Of a stretch of 64,000 nucleotides of DNA, positions 29,246-36,092 are shown piece by piece. Made by a program: the position numbers and the translations under genes. The stretch covers positions 23,519-87,518 of the forward strand of contig CAZUHP010000009.1 of assembly GCA_964620595.1 (NCBI GenBank). Reading direction: 5' to 3'. Every line of letters begins with the position of its first letter. The first letter of the stretch is position 1. Source of the DNA: Desulfocarbo sp964620595 (GTDB taxonomy: Bacteria; Desulfobacterota; Desulfarculia; Desulfarculales; Desulfarculaceae). The notes beneath the pieces are model-generated. The model worked only from the letters and a program-made list of their open reading frames with translations, had not been told where the DNA came from and made no database searches.

Positions 29246-29900
29246 GAAGAAGACCACCAAGACCGCCCGGCGCCTGATGGACATGTACCAGCGCCTCTAC
29301 GCCCACTTCGGCCCCCGCCACTGGTGGCCCGGCGACTCGGCCCTGGAGGTGGTGGTGGGCGCGGTGCTCACCCAGAACACGGCCTGGAAAAACGTGGCCA
29401 AGGCCATCGCCAACCTGAAGGCCGCCGGCGTCCTGGAGCTGGAGGCCCTGCGCGCCCTGGAGCCCCGGGAGCTGGCCGAGCTGATCCGGCCGGCGGGCTA
29501 CTACAACCTCAAGGAACAGCGGCTGCGCAACCTACTGGACATGATCGCCGCGGAATGCGGCGGGGACCTGGCGCGGCTGTGGGAGCTGCCCCTGGACCAG
29601 GCCCGGGAAAAGCTCCTGGCCGTGAAGGGGGTGGGACCGGAAACCGCCGACTCCATCCTGCTCTACGCCGGCGGGCTGCCCATCTTCGTGATCGACGCCT
29701 ACACCTTCCGGGTGCTGGGCCGCCACGGCCTGGCCCGGGAGGGCGACACCTACCACGACCTGCAAAGCCTGTTCATGCGCCACCTGCCGCCCGATGCGGC
29801 CCTGTACAACGAGCTGCACGCGCTCATCGTGCGCCTGGGCCACACCCTGTGCAAAAAGGGCGAACCCCTGTGCCAGGACTGCCCCCTGGAGGGCTGGTAG
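29229..29900 (+). CDS. Endonuclease III-related DNA glycosylase (COG2231-like)
   Basis: The protein belongs to the HhH-GPD superfamily of base-excision glycosylases. The helix-hairpin-helix is LLAVKGVGPETADSILLYA, followed by the catalytic aspartate in FVIDAYTFRVLGR. The 223 residues match the endonuclease III-related group rather than Nth itself. The C-terminus has only three of the four FeS cysteines expected of Nth, in CKKGEPLCQDCPLEGW. Substrate is unknown. The start inside the CDF gene (GTG 29229) implies translational coupling without an obvious functional link. Confidence 0.8.
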   Translation: MASPSRKKTTKTARRLMDMYQRLYAHFGPRHWWPGDSALEVVVGAVLTQNTAWKNVAKAIANLKAAGVLELEALRALEPRELAELIRPAGYYNLKEQRLRNLLDMIAAECGGDLARLWELPLDQAREKLLAVKGVGPETADSILLYAGGLPIFVIDAYTFRVLGRHGLAREGDTYHDLQSLFMRHLPPDAALYNELHALIVRLGHTLCKKGEPLCQDCPLEGW

Positions 29901-29921
29901 GCCGGGGGCCTCCCTCGAGGC

Positions 29922-30707
29922 TCAGAAGGTGTCGTCGTTCCAGCGGGGCTCGCGCTTTTCGATGAAGGCCGAGAATCCCTCCCTGGCGTTCACGCTCATG
30001 GCCTGCTGGGCCATCATCTCCTTGGCGAACATGTAGGCCTGCCACTCGGTCATCTCTTGCTGGGCGTAGTAGTTCTGCTTGGCCATGTAGATGGCGTACT
30101 TGGAGGTCTTGCAGATGTCCCGGGCCACCTCCAGGGTCCTTTCGTGGAGCTCATCGTCCGGAAACACCCAGTTCACCAGGCCCATGTCCCGCGCCTCCTC
30201 GGCGCTGTAGAGCTTGGCGGTCATCAGCATCTCCAGGCACTTCTTCTGGCCCACGCAGCGGCTCACCGCCACGGTGGGGGTGGTGCAGTTGTAGGAGTAG
30301 ACCGTGCCGGTCATGCCGAACTGGGCCTTGTCCCTGGCCGCGGCCACCAAGTCGCAGGCCGCCACCAGGTGGCAGCCGGCGGCCATGGCAATGGCGTGCA
30401 CCTCGGCTATCACGCACTGGGGGATGCTGCGGATGGTGGACATCATGGTGAAGGAGGTGTGGAACAGGCGGCGGATGTCGGCCAGGGGCTGGTCGAGTAT
30501 CTCGGTGCGGTCGTGGCCCGCGCAGAATACCGGCCCCTCGGCCCGCAGGATGATCACCTTTACCGCGTGGCGGGCGGCCGCGTCTTGCAGGCAGGCGGTT
30601 ATCTCCTCCTCGGCCGCGCGGCTCAGGGCGTTGCGCTTTTGGGGCTGGTTCAGGGTCAGGGTGCCGATCTCACCCTGTTCCTCGTAGAGTATGTACTGGT
30701 AGCTCAT
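29922..30707 (-). CDS. Enoyl-CoA hydratase/isomerase family protein (ECHDC3-like)
   Basis: Crotonase-fold enzymes act on acyl-CoA. The first oxyanion loop is FCAGHDRTEI and the second lies near AMAAGCHLVAACDL. The position of the first catalytic glutamate of crotonase (in PEILIG) is occupied by glycine (TGTVYS), while the second glutamate is kept in CLEMLMTAKLYS. This pattern, with the GHD loop, resembles ECHDC3-type proteins, so a simple hydratase function is doubtful. I start at ATG 30707, seven bases after GGAGGAG, giving 261 residues. It is monocistronic. Confidence 0.85.
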   Translation of the reverse strand: MSYQYILYEEQGEIGTLTLNQPQKRNALSRAAEEEITACLQDAAARHAVKVIILRAEGPVFCAGHDRTEILDQPLADIRRLFHTSFTMMSTIRSIPQCVIAEVHAIAMAAGCHLVAACDLVAAARDKAQFGMTGTVYSYNCTTPTVAVSRCVGQKKCLEMLMTAKLYSAEEARDMGLVNWVFPDDELHERTLEVARDICKTSKYAIYMAKQNYYAQQEMTEWQAYMFAKEMMAQQAMSVNAREGFSAFIEKREPRWNDDTF

Positions 30708-30787
30708 GCAGGTCTCCTCCCATGCCAGGTGATTGGCTCCCGCGGCCGCCCCTTGGTCCCTTGGCGGGCGGCGGTACACCTCGACCC

Positions 30788-30814
30788 AGTATAGTCCACC
30801 TGGCAGCCGCCAGG
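30788..30814 (-). promoter_or_regulatory. Possible promoter and operator of the crotonase-like gene
   Basis: A minus-strand TATACT (30793-30788) lies about 80 bases before the start codon. Just upstream, at 30799-30814, CCTGGC and GCCAGG form a palindrome with a four-base centre where the -35 box would be, suggesting regulator binding. Confidence 0.35.
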
Positions 30815-30854
30815 GTAACCAAGCAAGGTTTTTCGCGTAAAGCCCCCGCAGACG

Positions 30855-30899
30855 GGGGGGCGGGGGGGCGGGGCGACGGGGGGGCGGCGGGGGGACGGA
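30855..30899. repeat. G-rich tandem tract
   Basis: Runs of seven G alternate with CGGGG, CGACG and CGGCG in the gap downstream of the SAM hydrolase gene. This is the minus-strand form of the CCCCGTCGCC-type tract seen elsewhere. Confidence 0.7.
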
Positions 30900-30948
30900 G
30901 ATGGCACCGGGCCCGGGAGACGGGCGCCTAGAAACGCGGCGGCCCGCC

Positions 30949-31752
30949 CTACTCCACCGCCCGCACCTCCACGGCCAGGCCAAAGGCCGAGCCGCGCTCC
31001 GGCGCGAGGCGCGCGTACAGGTTGCCCTGGTTGATGGCCAGCTCCAGGCGGTCCATGGAGTTGTACAGGGCCAGGGGCTGCCCGCCGGAGACCTGGCCGT
31101 AGGCGCGGTGGATGCCGTCGATCTTCAGCCCGCCCAGGCGCACCTCGGCCCGGCGGCCGGCCAGGAAACCCTCCACCCGCTCCCGGGTCAGGTTGGTGTC
31201 CAAGTTGCCGAAGCTGTCGGCCGCCAGCACCACGCCGTGGAGCACGCCGCCCTCTTCCTTGGGCTGGGGCCAGGAGAGGAGCACCGGGTCCTCCACCACC
31301 GGCCCCAGGCTGGCAGGGTCCAGGCCGCAGGCCAAATGGGCGGCCACCGGCGCGAACACGTCGCGGCCGTGGAAGGTGTCGCACACCGGCTGGCGAAAGA
31401 GCCCCTTTTCCGCGAGTTCGAACACCCGTGCCCGGGAGTCGGCCAACAGGGCCGGGGTGAACAGGCCGTTGTCCGGCCCCACGAAGAACATGCCCAGAGC
31501 GGCCACCGCGATGGGCCGGCGGGCGGTGCCCACCCCCGGGTCCACCACCCCCAGGTGCACGGTGCCATAGGGAAACACCTCCAGGGCCTGCTCTATGACC
31601 AGGGCCCCGGCGCGCACGTCCTGGGCCGGCACCGTGTGGGAGATGTCCACCAAGCGGGCCGCGGGGCAGATGCCCAGCATCACCCCCTTCATCAAACCCG
31701 GAAAAGGGCTGGCCCCGAAATCGGTGGTGAGGGTTATGATCGGCCGGCTCAT
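30949..31752 (-). CDS. SAM hydroxide adenosyltransferase (SAM hydrolase, DUF62)
   Basis: This family hydrolyses S-adenosylmethionine to adenosine and methionine with water as nucleophile; relatives use chloride or fluoride. The conserved Asp and Arg lie in VVDPGVGTARRPIAV, and the His in FHGRD. The N-terminal TLTTDFGASPFPGLMKGVM and GPDNGLFTPALL are family signatures. The length of 267 residues is typical. The start ATG 31752 overlaps the sirtuin stop by four bases. Confidence 0.9.
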   Translation of the reverse strand: MSRPIITLTTDFGASPFPGLMKGVMLGICPAARLVDISHTVPAQDVRAGALVIEQALEVFPYGTVHLGVVDPGVGTARRPIAVAALGMFFVGPDNGLFTPALLADSRARVFELAEKGLFRQPVCDTFHGRDVFAPVAAHLACGLDPASLGPVVEDPVLLSWPQPKEEGGVLHGVVLAADSFGNLDTNLTRERVEGFLAGRRAEVRLGGLKIDGIHRAYGQVSGGQPLALYNSMDRLELAINQGNLYARLAPERGSAFGLAVEVRAVE

Positions 31753-32480
31753 GGCGCCTCCACCAGCCGGGGCAGGATCTCGCCGGCCTTGCCCAGAAGC
31801 GCCACGTCCACCCAGCCGGTGTTGGGGGTGGGCTCCAGGTTCACCTCCACCACGAAAGCCCCGGCCTCCTTGGCCACCCCGGCCAGGCCGGCAGCGGGCT
31901 GCACCACCGCCGAGGTGCCCACCACCAGCATTACCTCGGCCTGTTGGGCCGCCTGCCAGGCCCGCTCCAACAGCTCGGAGTCCAGGGCCTCCCCGAACCA
32001 CACCACGTCCGGCCGCACCAGCCCCCCACACTGGGGGCAACTGGGTGGCGCGGGCAGGTCCAGCTCGCGTTCCTCCTGCCTCTGGCCGCAGTCCAGGCAA
32101 CGCAGGCGCCAGATGCTGCCGTGGATCTCCATGAGCCTCCGGCTGCCGGCCAGGCCGTGCAGGCCGTCCACGTTCTGGGTGATGAGGGTGAACTCCGGCA
32201 CCCGGACCTCCAGGGCGGCCAGGGCCTCATGGGCCGGGTTGGGCCGACAGTCGGCAATGAGCCGGCGCCGCCAGTTGTACCAGCGCCAGACCAGGGCCGG
32301 ATCCTTGGCAAAGGCCCCGGGCGTGGCCAATTCCTCGGGCCGGTGATTCTCCCACAGCCCGCCGTCGCCGCGGAAGGTGGGCACCCCGCTTTCGGCGCTG
32401 ATGCCCGCGCCGGTGAGCACCGCCACCCGGCGCGCCGTTGCCAGGCGTTCACGGGCAATGTCCAAGTCGGTGGGACTCAC
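31749..32480 (-). CDS. cobB: NAD-dependent protein deacylase, sirtuin family
   Basis: Sirtuins remove acyl groups from lysine using NAD. The NAD motifs are LTGAGISAESGVPTFRG and TQNVDGLH, and the catalytic histidine is in EIHGS. Four zinc cysteines are present in CLDCG and CPQCGG. The length of 243 residues matches bacterial CobB. It starts at GTG 32480 with GGGGAG seven bases upstream. It is coupled to the SAM hydrolase gene. Confidence 0.95.
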   Translation of the reverse strand: MSPTDLDIARERLATARRVAVLTGAGISAESGVPTFRGDGGLWENHRPEELATPGAFAKDPALVWRWYNWRRRLIADCRPNPAHEALAALEVRVPEFTLITQNVDGLHGLAGSRRLMEIHGSIWRLRCLDCGQRQEERELDLPAPPSCPQCGGLVRPDVVWFGEALDSELLERAWQAAQQAEVMLVVGTSAVVQPAAGLAGVAKEAGAFVVEVNLEPTPNTGWVDVALLGKAGEILPRLVEAP

Positions 32481-32866
32481 GTTGAGGCTCCCCGCTTCAG
32501 GCCTGAAAAAGCATGGGGCGAGGCCTAATCAAAACCATACGCAGCCTTGCCTTGAAGTGTCAAGGCAGGTGGGACACGGAAGCCGGATAAGACGGGATCG
32601 GCAAAACGTTTTCACGGCTGCCGTTAAAATTGCGGGCGAACGATTACTAAGTGCGAGTGAGCACTTTGCCGGCCGCCGTTTTCGCGATGAGAAAACACCT
32701 GAACGGCTCGGGGAATGGTCTTGGCAAAGGCATGAAATGCTCGGCCGGCAAAGGGCAAGGCCGCACCTCCCGATCCAAAAGGAGCCGTCCCAAATGCGCG
32801 CAGCCCTGGGCAACCATGACCCAGGGCTGCGGCCTGCAGCCGATAAAGGCCTGCGGTGATCGGCGT
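32481..32866. other. 386-base intergenic region without a convincing gene
   Basis: This stretch upstream of the sirtuin gene is less GC-rich than the genes and its codon pattern is not protein-like in any frame. It holds a strong hairpin near its right end (listed separately). I see no RNA gene signature and no clear promoter for the sirtuin. Confidence 0.6.
32799..32831 (-). terminator. Probable terminator of the HTH/AbrB-like gene
   Basis: A perfect 12-bp stem, CGCAGCCCTGGG with its complement, encloses a nine-base loop. It lies 36 bases past the stop of the minus-strand gene ending at 32867. The T run after it is short (CATTTGGG), so termination may be partial. Confidence 0.6.
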
Positions 32867-33217
32867 TTAGTTCACGGGCACCAGGCGCCAGGCATTGGAC
32901 CGGCCGCGGGGCTTTTCCAGGGTGAACTTGTCGCCGGTCTTGAAGCCGGTCAACTCGCTGAAATCGGAGATGGTGAGCCGGCCCTTGGCGGTCACCTCGT
33001 ATGTCTTGGGACCGGCCGCGGCCTTGGTGCGCTTGGCCTGTTTTATCTGGCCGGTTTCCACCATGGCCATCTTGAGCTGCTGGGCGAATTCCACCGCGCT
33101 CATCGGCCGGTCTCCCACCGCCAGTTTCTGGCGGATTTCCTGCTCCGACACCCCTTCATTCACCATCCGCAATAATTTTTTGCGGTCCGCCTTACTCCAC
33201 CTGGATTTGCGAGCCAT
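32867..33217 (-). CDS. Small putative DNA-binding protein: helix-turn-helix plus AbrB-like segment
   Basis: I do not recognise a named family. Residues 1-35 are basic and read like a helix-turn-helix (RWSKADRKKLLRMVNEG followed by VSEQEIRQKL). The C-terminal third, EVTAKGRLTISDFSELTGF with KTGDKFTLE, looks like the swapped-hairpin AbrB/SpoVT core (V-T-x-K-G-R-x-T-I with x-K-x-G-D). I start at ATG 33217, five bases after AAGGGAG, giving 116 residues. It stands alone with its own AT-rich promoter. A role as transcription regulator is inferred. Confidence 0.65.
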   Translation of the reverse strand: MARKSRWSKADRKKLLRMVNEGVSEQEIRQKLAVGDRPMSAVEFAQQLKMAMVETGQIKQAKRTKAAAGPKTYEVTAKGRLTISDFSELTGFKTGDKFTLEKPRGRSNAWRLVPVN

Positions 33218-33594
33218 GCTTACTCCCTTCGCCAAGGGTGGTTACTTTAAAAAAATTATTCTTTATCTTCAGCTAATACAGTTCCACCCTGTTTTTGGCA
33301 AGTAAAAAATGTTCATACCTCGTTTTTTTGCGAAAGGAGCATTTTTGCCACCGGCCGATTCCCGGCCTGTTTTGCCTTTAGTCATGCTAATGGCTATGCT
33401 GGACTTCAAATAGATTCCCCGCCGTCGCAGGGCAATAATCACCCGGGCGGTTTATTTGAAATGGCCGCCAAAAACCGTGTGTTTATCTTTGACCGGGGTG
33501 CATTACGCGCCACCCCCCCTGCCGGCCCCGCCGAAGATGGCAATGACAACATTCTGTTTTCTTTGGTTTTTTGTGGATAGGACCGCGGCGCAGA
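33218..33594. other. AT-rich intergenic region, 377 bases
   Basis: The region holds the promoter of the small HTH/AbrB-like gene and then about 290 bases up to the end of mqnC with homopolymer A and T runs. No open frame here has a ribosome-binding site or protein-like composition. The low GC contrasts strongly with the rest of the window. Confidence 0.6.
33273..33301 (-). promoter_or_regulatory. Sigma70 promoter of the HTH/AbrB-like gene
   Basis: On the minus strand TTGCCA (33301-33296), a 17-base spacer and TATTAG (33278-33273) lie 56 bases before the ATG. The surrounding DNA is AT-rich. Confidence 0.7.
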
Positions 33595-34677
33595 CTAGGC
33601 CACCGGCTGGTAAAAAGTATCCCGCTGGCGAGCGGCAAAGCCCAGGTCCCCGGCCAGGCGCACCATTTCCTCGCGGCTGAGGCGGAAGCAGGCCCCGGCC
33701 GCGGCCACCACGTTCTCCTCGATCATGGTGGAGCCCAAATCGTCGGCGCCAAAATTGAGCGCCATCTGGGCTATCTTGGCGCCCTGGGTTACCCAGGAGG
33801 CCTGCACGTGGCTGAAATTGTCCAGGAACAGGCGCGATACCGCCAGCAGGCGGAGGTAGTCCACCGCCGTGGCCGGCTCGACCTGGGCCAGGGCGGTATT
33901 GGCCGGCTGAAAGGTCCAGGGGATGAAGGCGGTGAAACACCCCCTGCCCTGGGCCAGGCTCTGGTCCTGCAGCTCCCGCAGGCGGGCCAGGTGTTCGATG
34001 CGCTCGGCCGGGGTCTCCAGGCTGCCGAACATCATGGTGGCCGTGGTATTCAGGCCGCGGGCATGGGCCTGGGCCATGACTTCCAGCCACTGGTCGGCCG
34101 TGCACTTGCCCGGCGCGATCAAGGCCCGCACCCGGTCCACCAGTATCTCGGCCCCGCCGCCGGGAATGGACCCCAGGCCCGCCTCGATCAGCCGATCCAG
34201 GGCCTGGCCTATGCTAAGCCCGTCCAGGGCGGCCATGTGCACCACCTCGGGGGGGGAGAGCCCGTGGATGTGGATGGGGTGGTGCTCCTTGATGAAGCGG
34301 AAGATCCGGCAGGTGGCCTCCACCCCTATCTCCGGGTGCAGCCCGCCCTGGATCAATATCTGGGTGCCGCCCAGGGCCAGGGTCTCATCTATCTTGCGGC
34401 CCAGTTCCTCGCGGCTCAGCACATAGCCGCCCTCCTGGCCCGGGGCGCGGAAAAAGGCGCAGAAGCGGCAACCGGAAAGGCAGATGTTGGTGGTGTTGAT
34501 ATTGCGGTCCACCACATAGGTGACCACCGGCTCGGGGTTGTGGCGGAAGCGGGCCGCCTGGGCCAGGCGGCCCAGGGTGAGCAGGTCTGCCTCCAGAAGA
34601 AGCGTGAGGGCCTGCTCATCGCTCAGGCGCCAGCCCTCCCGGGCCGCGGCCAGGGCCCCGGCCAACTCGCGGCTCAT
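33595..34677 (-). CDS. mqnC: Cyclic dehypoxanthine futalosine synthase MqnC
   Basis: MqnC is a radical-SAM enzyme closing the ring in the futalosine route to menaquinone. The FeS motif is CLSGCRFC. Conserved segments include QGGLHPEIGVE, HIHGLSPPEV, SIPGGGAEILVDRVR and MMFGSLETP. I start at ATG 34677, overlapping the mqnE stop by four bases; the frame upstream runs antisense-like through mqnE and is not part of it. The product is 360 residues, the usual size. Confidence 0.94.
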   Translation of the reverse strand: MSRELAGALAAAREGWRLSDEQALTLLLEADLLTLGRLAQAARFRHNPEPVVTYVVDRNINTTNICLSGCRFCAFFRAPGQEGGYVLSREELGRKIDETLALGGTQILIQGGLHPEIGVEATCRIFRFIKEHHPIHIHGLSPPEVVHMAALDGLSIGQALDRLIEAGLGSIPGGGAEILVDRVRALIAPGKCTADQWLEVMAQAHARGLNTTATMMFGSLETPAERIEHLARLRELQDQSLAQGRGCFTAFIPWTFQPANTALAQVEPATAVDYLRLLAVSRLFLDNFSHVQASWVTQGAKIAQMALNFGADDLGSTMIEENVVAAAGACFRLSREEMVRLAGDLGFAARQRDTFYQPVA

Positions 34678-35864
34678 CGCTCCTCCACCGGGTGGTAGAA
34701 GCAGTCGCGCCGCACCGGCGTAAAACCCGCCGCCTGGATCATGCTGCGCAGGCGCCTTTCGCTGAGGCCCTTGGCGCTGGTGGCGCCGGCGGAGTGGGTG
34801 ATGCGCTCCTCCACGATGGTGCCGTCCAAATCGTCCGCCCCGAAGCTGAGGGCCACCTGGGCCAGCTTCTCGCCCAGCATCACCCAGTAGGCCTTGATGT
34901 GGGGGAAGTTGTCCAAGATGAGCCGCGCGGTGGCTATCACCCGCAAATCGTCCAGGGCGGTGGTGGGCTCCAGCTCGTCCAGCACCGTGTTCTGGGGATG
35001 GAAGGCCAGGGGGATGAAGGCGTTGAACCCGCCGCTTCTGTCCTGCTGCTCCCTGAGGGCCAGAAGATGGTCCACCCGCTCGGCGGCGTTCTCGATGTGG
35101 CCGTAGAGCATGGTGGCGTTGGTGGGGATGCCCAGGCCGTGGGCCTGGCCGCATATCTCCAGCCAGCGCTGGCCGGATATCTTGCGGGGGCACAGCTTGG
35201 CCCTGGGCTTGGGGGCGAATATCTCGGCCCCGCCGCCGGGCATGGCCTCCAGGCCGGCCTCCTGCAACAGGCCCAGCACCTGGCGCACCGGCAGGCCCGA
35301 CAGGCGGGCGAAGTGGTCTATCTCCACCGGGGTGAAGGCCTTGAGCGCCGCCCGGGGACGGGCCTTCTTCACCGCGCGCAACAGCTCCAGGTAGTAGTCC
35401 AGGGGCAAGTCGGGATGGCAGGAGCCCACTATGTGAAACTCGTCGATGCCAAGCTCCGGCTCCTCGGCCGCCTGGGCCGCGGCCTGGGCCGGGGAGAGGG
35501 TATAGGCGTCCTCTGCCTGGGGACCGCGCCAAAAGGCGCAGAACGCGCAGCGGTTCACGCAGACATTGGAATAGTTCAGGTGCCGGTTGACCACGTAGAA
35601 GGCCTGGTCGCCGTTCTTGGCCCGGCGGGCGGCATCGGCCAGGGCGCCCAGGCCGATGAGGTCGCGGCTGGTCATCAGGGCCAGGCCGTCATCCCGGTCC
35701 AGGCGCTGGCCCGCGGCCAACTTGGCGGCCACCGGCTCCAAGGCCGGGTCACTGACCAGCCCGGGAGGAATCTCCAGCGGCGGCAGGGTCTGGGGCGGCA
35801 CAAAGCCGTGAGGTCCGCCTTGGGGGGCGGGGGGCGTGGGGGGGCGTGATGCGGCAAGGGCCAT
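34674..35864 (-). CDS. mqnE: Aminodeoxyfutalosine synthase MqnE
   Basis: MqnE is the radical-SAM enzyme that builds aminodeoxyfutalosine from chorismate-derived precursor and SAM. The cluster motif is CVNRCAFC. Distinguishing features from MqnC are HIVGSCHPDLPLDYYLELL and AMPGGGAEIFAP. The product is 396 residues, including a proline-rich N-terminal tail of about 30 residues, partly encoded by a G/C repeat, which may mean the true start is further in. It is translationally coupled to mqnC. mqnA, mqnB and mqnD are not in the window. Confidence 0.94.
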   Translation of the reverse strand: MALAASRPPTPPAPQGGPHGFVPPQTLPPLEIPPGLVSDPALEPVAAKLAAGQRLDRDDGLALMTSRDLIGLGALADAARRAKNGDQAFYVVNRHLNYSNVCVNRCAFCAFWRGPQAEDAYTLSPAQAAAQAAEEPELGIDEFHIVGSCHPDLPLDYYLELLRAVKKARPRAALKAFTPVEIDHFARLSGLPVRQVLGLLQEAGLEAMPGGGAEIFAPKPRAKLCPRKISGQRWLEICGQAHGLGIPTNATMLYGHIENAAERVDHLLALREQQDRSGGFNAFIPLAFHPQNTVLDELEPTTALDDLRVIATARLILDNFPHIKAYWVMLGEKLAQVALSFGADDLDGTIVEERITHSAGATSAKGLSERRLRSMIQAAGFTPVRRDCFYHPVEER

Positions 35865-35895
35865 GAGTCAAGGTTCCTTGAGGGCAATCCGCGAG

Positions 35896-35956
35896 TGACC
35901 ACCTGGTCATTCGGCCGGCCGCAAAAAGGGCGGCCCGGCCAATGACCACCTGGTCA
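35896..35956. promoter_or_regulatory. Twin palindromic operator sites upstream of mqnE
   Basis: The 14-base sequence TGACCACCTGGTCA (TGACCA and TGGTCA around two C) occurs twice, at 35896-35909 and 35943-35956. The 47-base centre distance is about 4.5 helical turns. It lies 32-92 bases ahead of mqnE. I infer binding of a dimeric regulator of GntR, TetR or similar type; the regulator is not known. Confidence 0.65.
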
Positions 35957-36021
35957 CAATCATAGCCCAAGCCCCCACTCCGGGCAAGCCCAAAAGCCGG
36001 GGCGCGCGGGGGCTGTCAAAA

Positions 36022-36042
36022 AGCCTCCCAGGAGGCTACAAT
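36022..36042 (+). promoter_or_regulatory. Palindrome and -10-like box before the cyclase gene
   Basis: AGCCTCC and GGAGGCT form a near-perfect palindrome (36022-36037) with a two-base centre. It abuts TACAAT (36037-36042), 50 bases before the cyclase ATG. A -35 is not convincing, which would suit an activator-dependent promoter. Confidence 0.4.
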
Positions 36043-36092
36043 GGGGATACTCTGCCCAGCCGTTGCCACCTCTGGAGGGCTCAAAGAACATC

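Noticed and set aside
32377..32859. Plus-strand open frame between the sirtuin and HTH/AbrB-like genes
   Set aside because: It starts antisense inside the sirtuin gene and its product has no protein-like pattern or ribosome site.
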